Shown: piece by piece, positions 32,551-43,000 of the stretch
Position numbering within the stretch: position 1 is the stretch's first letter
Layout of the letters: each line of letters starts with the position of its first letter
IMG/VR virus record: IMGVR_UViG_3300008117_000074
Coordinates: 1-49,235 of that record
Strand: one strand, 5' to 3'
Length of the DNA: 49,235 nucleotides
DNA from: a virus
Program-made: the position numbers and the translations under genes
Notes under the pieces: model-generated
Databases searched by the model: none
Told to the model about the DNA's origin: nothing
The model's input: only the letters and a program-made list of their open reading frames with translations

Positions 32551-33506
32551 TAGTTAGAAGAGTGCCCCCATACCCAATTGATATTACCTATACGGTCCCT
32601 GAGCCAAATACTGAATATTATTTTACAATTGAAAACTCTCCAAAAACCATTGAGGCAAATGAAACATTAACATCAGATGCCAACTCTAAAATAACATATA
32701 CATTAACTGGAGACTTTGTTAAGTATGATCAAGACTATGCAGTTTTAGTTTATGATAGCCCAGAGGACGATACTGGAGATGTCGTAGTACAGGATATATT
32801 AAATGTAATTAGACCGTATGTTGATGTTAGAGATCTTGTCTCTACCGCTTCAGAAATTGCAGAGTATGAGGAGTATGAACTTCTTGCTAGAACATTAATT
32901 AATAGCATTGTCGGACCAAAAGGATTTTTATTTGAAAAGAGTATATTAGAGGTTACTGGACAAGGAACTGACTATTTACCACTATGGGATCTAGCCTATA
33001 AGATTTTACAAGTATATGAAAACTCAGAATTAGTATATGATTCAACTCAAGACCCACCATACCTTGGTGAGTATACATATGGAATAACACAGGATAGAAC
33101 TGCAATATATAAAGATGCTGGTGGAATATATGATCGTTCAGAAAAAAAGCCATTAAGGTTTAGACCAAGTGCTTCAGATTCTTTTAATGCCTATACATCT
33201 TTAGATACACCAGAGTTTAGTGCACCAAATAATACAGTTATGTTTCCAGAAGGATGGGACTATGTAATTATTTATGAAACAGGTCATCGTGTTATACCAA
33301 ATGACATTCGTGACGCTACTATCAGATTAATGGATGACATTCGTTGTGGGAAATTAGAATATTTTAAGAGATCCATTGATTCATATCAAACAGATCAATT
33401 TAATATAAAGTGGGATCCAAGACATCTTGATGGAACTGGAAACCTTTTTGTTGACAAGGCATTAGAAAAATATACAACAACATTACCTAAGCCATGGGTG
33501 ATTTAA
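32547..33506 (+). CDS. Head-tail adaptor (connector) protein
   Basis: A 319-residue protein. Residues 1-80 look like a beta-rich domain (Y-P-I-D-I-T-Y-T-V-P-E-P). The rest is helical, with D-V-R-D-L-V-S-T-A-S-E-I-A-E-Y-E-E-Y-E near 92-110 and P-N-D-I-R-D-A-T-I-R-L-M-D-D-I near 250, a pattern of HK97 gp6-like adaptors that dock on the portal. The position directly after the capsid genes agrees. The N-terminal extension is unusual for this class. Confidence 0.65.
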   Translation: MIVRRVPPYPIDITYTVPEPNTEYYFTIENSPKTIEANETLTSDANSKITYTLTGDFVKYDQDYAVLVYDSPEDDTGDVVVQDILNVIRPYVDVRDLVSTASEIAEYEEYELLARTLINSIVGPKGFLFEKSILEVTGQGTDYLPLWDLAYKILQVYENSELVYDSTQDPPYLGEYTYGITQDRTAIYKDAGGIYDRSEKKPLRFRPSASDSFNAYTSLDTPEFSAPNNTVMFPEGWDYVIIYETGHRVIPNDIRDATIRLMDDIRCGKLEYFKRSIDSYQTDQFNIKWDPRHLDGTGNLFVDKALEKYTTTLPKPWVI

Positions 33507-33971
33507 ATGAGCGCATACCTATCATCTGGTAACTGCAATGAAACTGATCTATATTTTCCAATGACAGCAGATTTATATTATCCAATAATTTCTCAAGGTT
33601 CTTATGGTGAAGTAAAAAAAGACTGGGTTTTTGATAGAAAGATTGCTCTTAATGCTATGCCTTTTTCAAGAAAAGGTACTGGAGAAATAGCCCCCGCAGT
33701 ATTTTTACAATATAAAGATATGTTAGTTGGCAGAACAAAAGGTGACATAAGAGTAACATCAAACAACAACACAGAGGCATTGACAAATATTTTAATTACA
33801 AATATTTCAAGTGCTTCTGGTGAATTAATATATAAAGAAAGTGCTGGCCCTAGATCTGGTCGTGGAACTATATATGAAATTGCATCTTATGATCCTCATT
33901 TTGCTCCTTATGGCGATATAGACTATTATTCTTTTACTATACGTAGATCTGAGAACCAGGCGGCTCAATAA
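33507..33971 (+). CDS. Probable head closure (stopper) protein
   Basis: This 154-residue, beta-rich protein follows the adaptor without a gap. The order adaptor, this gene, neck protein, terminator protein, tail tube is the standard siphovirus order, which makes head closure the likely role. Strands such as D-I-R-V-T-S and T-N-I-L-I-T-N-I-S fit the small beta barrel of stoppers. No sequence motif fixes the family; the call rests mainly on place and size. Confidence 0.5.
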   Translation: MSAYLSSGNCNETDLYFPMTADLYYPIISQGSYGEVKKDWVFDRKIALNAMPFSRKGTGEIAPAVFLQYKDMLVGRTKGDIRVTSNNNTEALTNILITNISSASGELIYKESAGPRSGRGTIYEIASYDPHFAPYGDIDYYSFTIRRSENQAAQ

Positions 33972-34648
33972 TGAGAGTAACGCTTGACTATAATAAGTTT
34001 AATGCTATGATGAATAATGTTATAGGATACTCTACTGGATTTTTAGATGGTATTAATCAAGGCAAGACAATTTTTTTAAAAAACTTAGCAGATGGAACAA
34101 TAGAGACATTACGAAGATATATTGATGCTAACGCTAGAATGAATCCAGATGCCTTGCATCACGTATATGAATGGTATCGTGTAGGAAATGCAGATGCAAG
34201 ACTTTTTAATATTAACTCTGTAGTACGTGGAACTGGCATATCTATTAATTCAACATTTAGGCAGTCTTCATCAATTTCTAGAGATTCAAAAGAACCTTTT
34301 TATAACAAGGCAAGAATTATGGAGAAAGGTATTCCAATTACTATTAAGCCAAAAGAAAGTAGCGTTTTGGTTTTTGAAGAAAGTGGAGAAACAGTATTTA
34401 CTAAAAATGAAATTGTAATTAATAATCCTGGAGGAAATAAAGTTAGAGGATCCTTTGAAAAAGTTATTGATCAATTTTTTACAATTTATTTTTCACAAGC
34501 ATTTTTAAAGTCTTGCGGTATTATGGACTATTTAGAAAACCCTAGGGCATATAAAGATAACTTCGCAGTTGGAGCAAAGACTGGAAGCAGTGCTGGCAAA
34601 TCAACTGGGTATAAATGGATTATTAATGCAAAAGTTGAGGTAGAATAA
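33971..34648 (+). CDS. Probable neck/tail completion protein
   Basis: A 225-residue protein whose ATG overlaps the previous TAA by one base. It has a helical N-terminal half (F-L-D-G-I-N-Q-G-K-T-I-F-L-K-N-L near 24) and basic, beta-rich later parts with I-P-I-T-I-K-P-K near 118. Size and place match the minor tail/neck proteins that join the connector to the tail terminator in HK97-like systems. No catalytic motif. Confidence 0.55.
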   Translation: MRVTLDYNKFNAMMNNVIGYSTGFLDGINQGKTIFLKNLADGTIETLRRYIDANARMNPDALHHVYEWYRVGNADARLFNINSVVRGTGISINSTFRQSSSISRDSKEPFYNKARIMEKGIPITIKPKESSVLVFEESGETVFTKNEIVINNPGGNKVRGSFEKVIDQFFTIYFSQAFLKSCGIMDYLENPRAYKDNFAVGAKTGSSAGKSTGYKWIINAKVEVE

Positions 34649-34652
34649 GAAC

Positions 34653-35192
34653 ATGGCTACAGTAACAGATCTTCCATATCCACCAAAGTGGGTGAATAAG
34701 TTTATTTTTCAAGAGTTAGCAAAATATGATGATATTGGAGTTAGTGCTATATCTCAACTAGTTCCTATATTTGCAACTAGCCCAATTAATACAGAAGAAA
34801 TATATAAAAATGTTATACAGGCAACTAATATCTCTGAGCCATTAGTAATCATATATGACAGACTTATCACATTTAGACCCAGTGTATTTTATCCCCATAA
34901 ACGAGAGCAATTAATATATTATTTATATAGTACTAGTTTGGCCAACGTCAATAATGCTAATATTGTTATTTCTCAATTATTAGACAGAGAAGATGCATCT
35001 GCTCAGGACATGAATACTTGGTGCACCCTTAATAAAGGCTCTGAAAATTATAATGTATATTTTCATAATACTAAAGTTTATCAGGCTCAAGAGGCAAGGG
35101 ATGTCCTTGACCTTGCTTCTGCTAGAACCATATTCGTAAATAAACTCATAATAGAGTACGACTACCACACAAATTCCACCTCATATTTGTAA
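34653..35192 (+). CDS. Probable tail terminator protein
   Basis: A 179-residue protein four bases after the neck gene and directly before the tail tube gene. It starts with a helical section containing P-K-W-V-N-K-F-I-F-Q-E-L, then alternating strands and helices (P-L-V-I-I-Y-D-R-L; L-I-Y-Y-L-Y-S-T). Size and place fit the hexameric protein that caps the tail tube. Its Shine-Dalgarno is weak (GAGG about 12 bases upstream). Confidence 0.55.
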   Translation: MATVTDLPYPPKWVNKFIFQELAKYDDIGVSAISQLVPIFATSPINTEEIYKNVIQATNISEPLVIIYDRLITFRPSVFYPHKREQLIYYLYSTSLANVNNANIVISQLLDREDASAQDMNTWCTLNKGSENYNVYFHNTKVYQAQEARDVLDLASARTIFVNKLIIEYDYHTNSTSYL

Positions 35193-35201
35193 TAAAAAGG
35201 C

Positions 35202-35210
35202 TGTTATAAT
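35202..35210 (+). promoter_or_regulatory. Extended -10 promoter for the tail tube gene
   Basis: TGT-TATAAT (35205-35210) in the 80-base gap before the tail tube gene. The leader is about 55 bases and ends in AGAGGTGAT before ATG 35273. Confidence 0.65.
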
Positions 35211-35272
35211 TGTCTTGAGGAAACACAAACGCCGTACAACTTAATAAAAAACTAAAAAGAAGAGGTGATATT

Positions 35273-35920
35273 ATGCCATATACTCGTGGTAATAATCAAA
35301 ATATTATCGTCGGTGCAGCAGCGTTCTTTATTGCTGACACAACACTGACTCCAGGCACACTTCCATCGTTGTCAGCAGGTTCTGCAGCAACACAGTCTTT
35401 CCGTGAGACTTTGACAGCAAATGCATCGTATGACAACGTAGGTTACACAATGAATGGTCTTGAGTTACAGTTCCAACCAAATTTTGGTGAGGTTCAGGTA
35501 GATCAGGTTCTTGACGTTGCTAAACTTTACAAGCAAGGTATGACAGTTAGCCTAAGAACTGCTTTTGCAGAGGCTACTCTAGAAAATCTTTTGATTGCTT
35601 TGGCTTATGGAAGTTCTAAACTAACAGGTACCAAGAACAGCGCAGCAGGTCAAGCACTTGATCTTTCTGCAGGAGATCTTGGAGAATGTCCAGTTGAGCG
35701 TGGAATCATTGCAGTAGGTCCAGGAACTGGAGATTGCGATGACTCAAATCGTATTGAGCGTGTTTACGCTGCATACCGTGCACTTTCAATTGAAAATGTA
35801 ACTGTATCAGCAAAACGTGATGCCCCATCTATGTTTGAGGTATCATTCCGCTTGCTACCTGAAGATACTTCAGGTTCATATGGAAAGATAATTGACCGTA
35901 CTTGGACAATTACTTCCTGA
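35273..35920 (+). CDS. Major tail (tube) protein
   Basis: A 215-residue protein with G-A-A-A-F-F-I-A-D near the start and beta-rich strands, including F-E-V-S-F-R-L-L-P-E-D and I-I-D-R-T-W-T-I-T at the end. Codons resemble those of the capsid gene (CGT, AAC, TTC), as expected for a very abundant protein. It has its own promoter, a good Shine-Dalgarno and a strong terminator, and precedes the chaperone genes and tape measure as in other siphoviruses. Confidence 0.8.
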   Translation: MPYTRGNNQNIIVGAAAFFIADTTLTPGTLPSLSAGSAATQSFRETLTANASYDNVGYTMNGLELQFQPNFGEVQVDQVLDVAKLYKQGMTVSLRTAFAEATLENLLIALAYGSSKLTGTKNSAAGQALDLSAGDLGECPVERGIIAVGPGTGDCDDSNRIERVYAAYRALSIENVTVSAKRDAPSMFEVSFRLLPEDTSGSYGKIIDRTWTITS

Positions 35921-35940
35921 TAATTTAATACAATAAGAAA

Positions 35941-35980
35941 CAACAGGCCCGTCTTTTTAGACGGGTCTTGTTGCTTTATG
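35941..35980 (+). terminator. Terminator after the tail tube gene
   Basis: CCCGTCT and AGACGGG (35948-35954, 35959-35965) pair around four T. The stem extends to about 14 pairs (35941-35973) with one wobble and one bulge. The tail beyond it is TTGTTGCTTT-like, not a pure T run. Confidence 0.8.
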
Positions 35981-35987
35981 ATAGAAT
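35979..35987 (+). promoter_or_regulatory. Extended -10 promoter for the long tail assembly chaperone
   Basis: TGA-TAGAAT (35982-35987) ends seven bases before ATG 35995. No Shine-Dalgarno is present, so translation should be leaderless. Confidence 0.6.
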
Positions 35988-35994
35988 ATAAAAT

Positions 35995-36699
35995 ATGGCA
36001 ACTGAAATTTATAAAATAGAAAATGTACAAACTATTGATGGTTTGAATATTGAAATACATCCATTAAAAATAAAATATATGAGACAGTTTATGGATCGTT
36101 TTTATGACATAGGAGACAACATGTCAGAAGAACAAATGATAGATATTTTATGTGACTGTGTAAGAATTTCAATGAAACAGTATGCTCCTCAATTTTCTAA
36201 AAGCATAGAAGATGTTCAAGATAATTTTGATATAAAAACTGTATATGATATTTTAGATTTTGCTGCAGGTATAAAAATAAATAGAGAAAAGAAAAAAGAA
36301 GAGGTTCAAAGTAACTCTAACTCAGAGAGTTTGTCATGGAAAGATCTTGATTTGGTTAAATTAGAAACAGAAATTTTTCTATTAGGTATATGGAAAAGTT
36401 ACGATGAACTAGAAACATCTATTTCAATACAAGAACTATTTGCCACAATCTCCTCCAGCAGAGAATTAGACTATGAAGAAAAAAGATTTTTGGCTGCAAT
36501 TCAAGGAGTTAAATTAGACGGGGACCCACAGGATGAAGGCAGAAAGAAGTGGGAAGACATGAAGGCAAGAGTCTTTAGTGGTGGCGCAACAAATGACAGC
36601 AAAGATATTTTGGCTTTACAAGGATACAATGCTCAAAAACTAGGTTTTGGTATTGGGATGGGCATAGATTACGAAGACCTAAGAACTCCTTCTAGTTAA
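35995..36699 (+). CDS. Tail assembly chaperone, long form
   Basis: This 234-residue protein has an N-terminal domain (1-96), including I-H-P-L-K-I-K-Y-M-R-Q-F and V-Y-D-I-L-D-F-A-A-G-I, which is clearly related to the whole protein encoded at 36751. A charged linker (R-E-K-K-K-E-E) leads to a C-terminal helical domain (about 110-234). The layout corresponds to gpGT of lambda-like phages, which binds the tape measure and recruits tube protein. Here the long form is an intact single frame. It is probably translated without a leader. Confidence 0.72.
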   Translation: MATEIYKIENVQTIDGLNIEIHPLKIKYMRQFMDRFYDIGDNMSEEQMIDILCDCVRISMKQYAPQFSKSIEDVQDNFDIKTVYDILDFAAGIKINREKKKEEVQSNSNSESLSWKDLDLVKLETEIFLLGIWKSYDELETSISIQELFATISSSRELDYEEKRFLAAIQGVKLDGDPQDEGRKKWEDMKARVFSGGATNDSKDILALQGYNAQKLGFGIGMGIDYEDLRTPSS

Positions 36700-36715
36700 T
36701 AAAAATATCTTATTA

Positions 36716-36724
36716 TGCTATAAT
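36716..36724 (+). promoter_or_regulatory. Extended -10 promoter for the short chaperone and tape measure
   Basis: TGC-TATAAT (36719-36724), followed by AGGAGG and ATG 36751 after 26 bases. Confidence 0.65.
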
Positions 36725-36750
36725 TGACTTAACCTAATTAGGAGGAAATA

Positions 36751-37065
36751 ATGTCAACAACCACATACGAAGCACAAACGCTTACGCTTATGGACGGTAC
36801 AGAGGTTACTGTAAGACCTCTAAAGATATCACTACTTCGCCAATTTACCAAAAAGTTTGAGGGTATTGGTGATGTTCAAGAAGATAATGATAAGTCTATG
36901 GATCTTCTTCTTGAGTGTGTAGCAATCGCTATGCAACAATACAAGCCAGAATTGGCAGATGTAAAGAAACTGGAAGAGATTATAGATCTTCCAACGGTCT
37001 ATAAAGTAATTGAGGCTGCCTCTGGTGTTCCAATTACTGACTTGGGCCAACCAAAAATTGCATAA
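36751..37065 (+). CDS. Tail assembly chaperone, short form (separate gene)
   Basis: This 104-residue protein is related to residues 1-96 of the preceding gene: V-R-P-L-K-I-S-L-L-R-Q-F against I-H-P-L-K-I-K-Y-M-R-Q-F, and T-V-Y-K-V-I-E-A-A-S-G-V against T-V-Y-D-I-L-D-F-A-A-G-I. It corresponds to gpG, which is usually made from the same gene as gpGT with the long form arising by ribosomal frameshift. Here it has its own promoter and a strong AGGAGG, so it should outnumber the long form. Confidence 0.75.
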   Translation: MSTTTYEAQTLTLMDGTEVTVRPLKISLLRQFTKKFEGIGDVQEDNDKSMDLLLECVAIAMQQYKPELADVKKLEEIIDLPTVYKVIEAASGVPITDLGQPKIA

Positions 37066-37081
37066 GTAAAGAGGTGAATAG

Positions 37082-40000
37082 ATGGCTGACGTAAATGCTA
37101 ATATTGGCGTAAATATAGATACGTCCAATGCGTTGGCTCAGATTAAAAATCTTCAGAGACAGTTATCTGAATTCTATACCTCAATATCAAGATCAAGCGC
37201 AACTGCTGCATTAGCACAGCGTGATCTGCAGAGAAATCTTGTCAATAGTATAAACTCTCTTGGCGGTTTCTCTGCAGAGTTGCGTACGATTAAAACTACA
37301 GCAGAATCTTTTACTAACTCATTAGAAAAAAATAAGTTCTCAATGCGGGAATATTTCCGCTATGCAGCAGCATCTACAAAAACATTCAGCAGAGTTTTTT
37401 CTTCAGAATTTGACACAATAAATAAAGTTGCAGAAGATAATGTAAAGAGACTACAGACACAATATATTAAACTTGGTCGTGATGCCAATGGAGCAATGAA
37501 GGCAATTGCTGTTATCCCTACCGAACTTAATATGAAGGACTTTTCTGTACAGACTCAAATGGCATCACAAAGACAGGCTATATTTAATCAATTAATTAAA
37601 CAAGGCTCTACAAACCTTCTAAACTTTGGTAAGAATACTCAGTGGGCTGGTCGTCAGTTGATGGTTGGTTTTACTATCCCATTAACATTATTGGGTAATG
37701 TTGCAGCAAAAACATTTATGGAAATGGAAACTGCTGCTATTAAATTTAAAAAAGTGTATGGAGATATGTTTACTCCAGCAGCAGAAACACAAGCAGCATT
37801 AGATAATGTAAAGGAACTAGGTGTTGCATTTACAAGATATGGAATTGCTGTTAAGGATACTGTTTCTCTTGCTGCAGATGCAGCAGCAGCAGGTTTCCAA
37901 GGCTTAGATCTACAGAGACAGGTTACAGAAGCAACAAGGCTACAGGTACTTGGTCAGATTGATCAACAGAAGGCTCTTGAAACTACAATATCATTACAAA
38001 ATGCTTTCCAGATGTCTTCAGAAGACTTGTCTGATTCTATTAACTTTTTAAACGCAGTTGAAAACCAGACAGTCGTTTCTCTTGACGATATTACAACCGC
38101 TATTCCAAAGGCAGCGCCAGTTGTTAAGCAATTAGGTGGTAGCGTTAAAGACTTAGCATTCTTTATGGCTGCTATGAAAGAAGGCGGTATTAATGCATCA
38201 GAGGGTGCTAACGCATTAAAGTCTGGTCTTGCATCTCTTATTAATCCAACAGATAAAGCAAGAGAGATGATGGCAGGATTTGGCATTGATATTGATGCGA
38301 TAGTAAATAAAAATGCTGGCAATGTAAAACAAACAGTTATAGAGTTTGCTATGGCATTAGATAATCTTTCTGATCTAAATCGTCAAAGAGCAATTGAACA
38401 ACTATTTGGTAAGTTCCAGTTAGCACGTCTATCTACATTATTTGAAAACGTTACAAGGTCTGGAAATCAAGCATCACGTGTTCTTGATTTAGCAACAGCG
38501 TCTACTGGTGATCTTGCAGCAATGGCTGATAAAGAATTAGGAATGACAGCCGAATCGGCAATGAATAAATTCCGTGCATCTGTTGAGCAACTAAAACTAG
38601 CACTTGTTCCAGTAGGAGAAGTATTTTTACAAACAGTTACACCAATTGTTGATGTTGTTTCTAATGTTTTAGATGCTTTTAATGATTTGTCTCCAGGAGT
38701 TAAAAAAGCAATAACTGTAATGACAGTAGCAATTGGTGGTATTGGACCAGTTGCACTTATGACATTTGGTTTGCTAAATAACGGCATTGCCAATGCTATT
38801 AAATTATTTACAACTCTTCGTAATGGATACTTAAGACTTACAGGCCAATCTCAAATTTTAGGTGAACAGACTCAACTATTAACAACAGAGCAACAGAATG
38901 CTGCAGCAGTAGCACACTCTTTAGATCAATCTCATGCTAGATTAACGCAAACATTTAATGTTGAAAAAGCAGCGCTTGATGGATTAGTAGGTGCTTATGC
39001 TAGAGCAACTACTGCTGCTCAAAATTTCATAATTCAAAATCCAGGCATGATGCTTCCTGGAAGAATGCCTAAGAGATATGCAAAGGGTGTTTCATTAGTT
39101 CCAGGATCAGGTAGTGGCGATACAGTACCAGCAATGCTTGAACCAGGCGAGGCAGTCATTCCAAAGGCAATGGCAAAGAAATATGCACCACTAATTAATG
39201 CAATGGTTGCTGGAAACATTCCAGGATATAGAAAAGGACTGGGTACTGGAACCGCAGTTGATATTCCAGGAGGATATGCAGCAGCACACTTTGGTGGAAG
39301 TTCATACAGAAGTGGTTCTGAACTTTTACAGATGGTGGAAGGACTTGATACGGCTTTTGCAAGACAAATTCGTACAATGGTTGCAGAAGTAGAAAATGGA
39401 TTAGACAGAGTATTTACTGTATTTAGTAATGAAGTTGTCTCTATGTCTACAGAATTAAACAGAGCAGTTGGAAAAACGGGAAGTGGAAAGAGGGCTTCTG
39501 TAGACTTAGCAAGAACAGAATTAACAACTGGGGCATATGCACAAACTAGAGATATTGAACTACAAAGACAGTTAGAAGCAGCAGGAGTTTCTATTGAAGA
39601 TATTAGACAAATTAATAAAAAAATCACTGAAGAAATAACAACTGGATTTGGTAGATTAGGAGATATTACAGAAGTAACAGCAGAAGACCTTGATAAGTTG
39701 ATCGGTGATGCATATAAGGCAGTAGCAAAAACAGATGCAAGAGTTGATCAAGCATATAAGAATATGCAAAATATTACTACAGTAACCAATCCGCTAAATG
39801 ATTCTAGAATTGCCGTTACAAATGATCCATATACCAAGGCAAGAAAATCAGGAAAATATTATGGCGGAATGACTAGAATGGTCGGAGAAGGTAATGTTCC
39901 ATATCAAGCAAATGCTAGATTTAAAATCAGTAATGCAATGGCGGGTTCTTTGGGGCTTTCATCACAAGATGCTGCTGCTATTTATAATAAATTCTCTAAT

Positions 40001-43000
40001 GAAGTTAAAGTTAGATTAGCATCACTAAGAAAAGATATAACTGCATTTACTGTAGAATTTGAAAAGCAAGCAGAACTAGCAGGAATAAAAACTGGAAATG
40101 CTTACAAGGTTGGATTAGATAAAAACTTAAGAGATGTCTATGTAGAGTCTCGTCAACGTCAAAGTCCACACCCAATGGCATCAAAAGATGGAACTGATGA
40201 TGGTAATGCATACGAAACAGCAAGACAAAACGCTATCAAACAAAGACGAGTAGCAACATCACCTGGAGGAACAGTTGGTCCAGGGGGAGTTATTATTCCA
40301 CCAATGCCACCAGTAATTCCTGGCGGAGCAGAAGGCCCTATGTATGGACCAAGAAAGCCAACTTTTGTAGATAAAACTTTTGGTAGATTTAGAGGAAGAT
40401 TTGGCGGAATGGCCTCTAATCCAGCAGTAGGAATGGCTGCGTCTACTGCATTCTTCGCAGCATCAATGATGCCAGGTAAGGTTGGAGAAGTGGCACAGAA
40501 GGCAATGCCAGCAGTATTTGGACTACAAGCATTGCAGATGGCGCTAAAACTTCCAATTCCGCATATCAAGGCATTTGCTGCAGTAGCACTTGCTGGTGTT
40601 GGTATATTTAAGTTAGTAAATTCTCAACTAGAAAAAAGTAGGTTGGCAATTGAAGGCTTAGGTGATGCTGCTACATTAACATCAGATAAAGCAAAAACAC
40701 TTGGTAATTTCTTTGGAGTAGCACCACAAAGCACAAGACTAGAGCGTAGTGCGCTAGGTTCTGGCAGATCTGTAATGGTAGACTCACAAACAAGAACACA
40801 ACTTGATGCACTACGTGCAGACGAAGGATTCCAAAAAGATTTTGCAAAAGATATTCAATCATTAAAAAATGCAAGTTCAAAGCAAGCAGAATTAGTTTTA
40901 AATAGTTTAGCAATACAACTAAAAGGAAAAGGTTTTGCTAAAGAGCAAATAGATTTAATTATTAAAGCATTACAAGAAGAATCTGGTAAGACAAATCTAA
41001 AAATATCTTTTGCTGATATAGATTTATCAACAGCAGAAGGTCAGGCAAAACTAAAGCAAAGCGTAACTGCTCTAACGAGGAGTTTTGGTAAAGAGTTCAA
41101 AAAAGGTTATGAATCAGAAACAAAAACAGCAGTTAGTGGTGCTACTGGAGAGATAGTAACTTGGACTGAAGAGAAACTATCAAAGGGTTTAAAGAAGAGT
41201 GTTTCAACTGCCTCTAAGGCTATTGCTGGTATGTTTAATGGATTGTCTGGACAATTGGAAAATGGATCTATTAGTTTAGATCAATTTAATCAAGGTTTTG
41301 ACTCTATTATTCAGTCAATCCAAAGCATGCCACAACCTCAAAGTGCATTATTAATGCAAAACATATTTAAAAATATGCCTGGAGATATTGCTAAGGCTGC
41401 AGGAGAAATAAAGAATTTTTCAACTCAAGCATTACTTGCCAAAGCAGCATTACTTGGTGTTGAAACTATTACAAAAACAATGATAAATGCATTAAAAACT
41501 GCAGAAACAAGTTCTGATGGAGGAGCGCAAAGAGCAGCAACTCGTGTTAAAGCAAAGATCAAAAAAGACACTGATGCTGTTGCAGCAGGCATGAAAGCAA
41601 TGGCTGAAGCAGCAAAGAAGGCTTTTGGAGATCTTGGTGGCGCAGGTACTGGAGAAGATAGTCCATTTGTAAAACTAAAGAAACAATTACAAGAAGCAAT
41701 AACCAATGCTCAAAATTCTTCTAGAGCATTTAATCTAATGCGTCAAAATGGTGTGGGCATTGCAGAAGCACTTGAACTATCTAAAGATCCATTATTAGCA
41801 ATGGTATTAGCAACTACTAAATCTAAAAAAGAATTTAATACAATATTAAAACTAATTAGAGAAATGAACAAGGAGACAGAAAAGGGTGCATTGAAGAATT
41901 TCTTGCAAGGTCTAAAAGCAAAAAATAATTTAACAGAAGAATTTACAAAGGTTATGCCATTGCTACAAAAAATGGGATTAAAGTCTGAAGAGATAATGGA
42001 TATTCTTAATAATGCTGATGTAGCAAGAGGACTTATAAATGGTCTTAACCAAGCAAAAGATAAGGCAGCATTCTTAAAAAATTATATTGATGAAATTGTT
42101 AGGGAAAGAACTTTAAGAATCAATATAGAAATGAATACTGTTGAAGGTAAGGTCAATAAAGTAACTTCAATTGCTGGTGCTCAAATTAGATCTCTTGATG
42201 CTAGAGCAGCAGTAATACGCCGTGCAGCGCAAACTGGAAGTTATGGTGGAGATTTTTCTAAATTAAGTGGACTAAATGCAGAACAGATGGCAAAACTAAG
42301 CAAGATTAATCTTGGAGCATCTCAGGCAGCAGTAACTGCTGCTAGAAATCAAGTTACACAACAACAGAGTATTATTGCTGGCATACAAAGTCAAATAAAT
42401 GCAAAACAACATCTTATTTCTTTAAATAATGCCTTGATAGACAAGCAACAGCAAGAGATTGATAAGATTGATAAGTTAATAGATAAAGAACAAGAAAGAT
42501 TAAAGGCAGCAGAAGAATATGTTAAGTTAAACTTTGATGAACCATTGCAAAAACTAAATGATGAATCAAATGTTCTATCAAATAGGCTTTCTCAGATTGA
42601 GCGTCAAGAAAAAGCAATTAATGAACAGTATGATAAACAGCAAAAAGCAATGGAGGAAATGAATAAACTCAATGAAGAGGCTATTCAACAAGGTAAAACA
42701 AGAATTAGTATTGCTGATGCTTTAAGTCAGGGAGATATTTCTGCAGCAGCACAGGGTGTTCAAGATTTAAGATCTCAGCAAGCAGAGTCTCAGTCTGGTG
42801 CTATGCAGGCTGCCATGGATGCTGCTCGTCAGCAGGCACTTGGATCAATTGCTGTTGACGGAATGACAAGGGCACAGATTGAAGAAAGACAATATCAGAT
42901 ACAGCAAGAGTCATTTAAACTTGAGCAGGCTAAGGCAGAATATATTCGTAACACAGTTCTTCCAATTCAAAAAGAAATTGAAAGATTGGAAGCATCTAAG

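Noticed and set aside
35215-35244. A nine-codon basic leader peptide (TTG start) in the tail tube leader.
   Set aside because: Too short and without a ribosome site; likely chance.
36291-36298. A run of six A between the two chaperone domains that might allow a frameshift giving a product of about 106 residues.
   Set aside because: The in-frame heptamer is G-AAA-AAA, not a canonical slippery site, and a separate short chaperone gene already exists.
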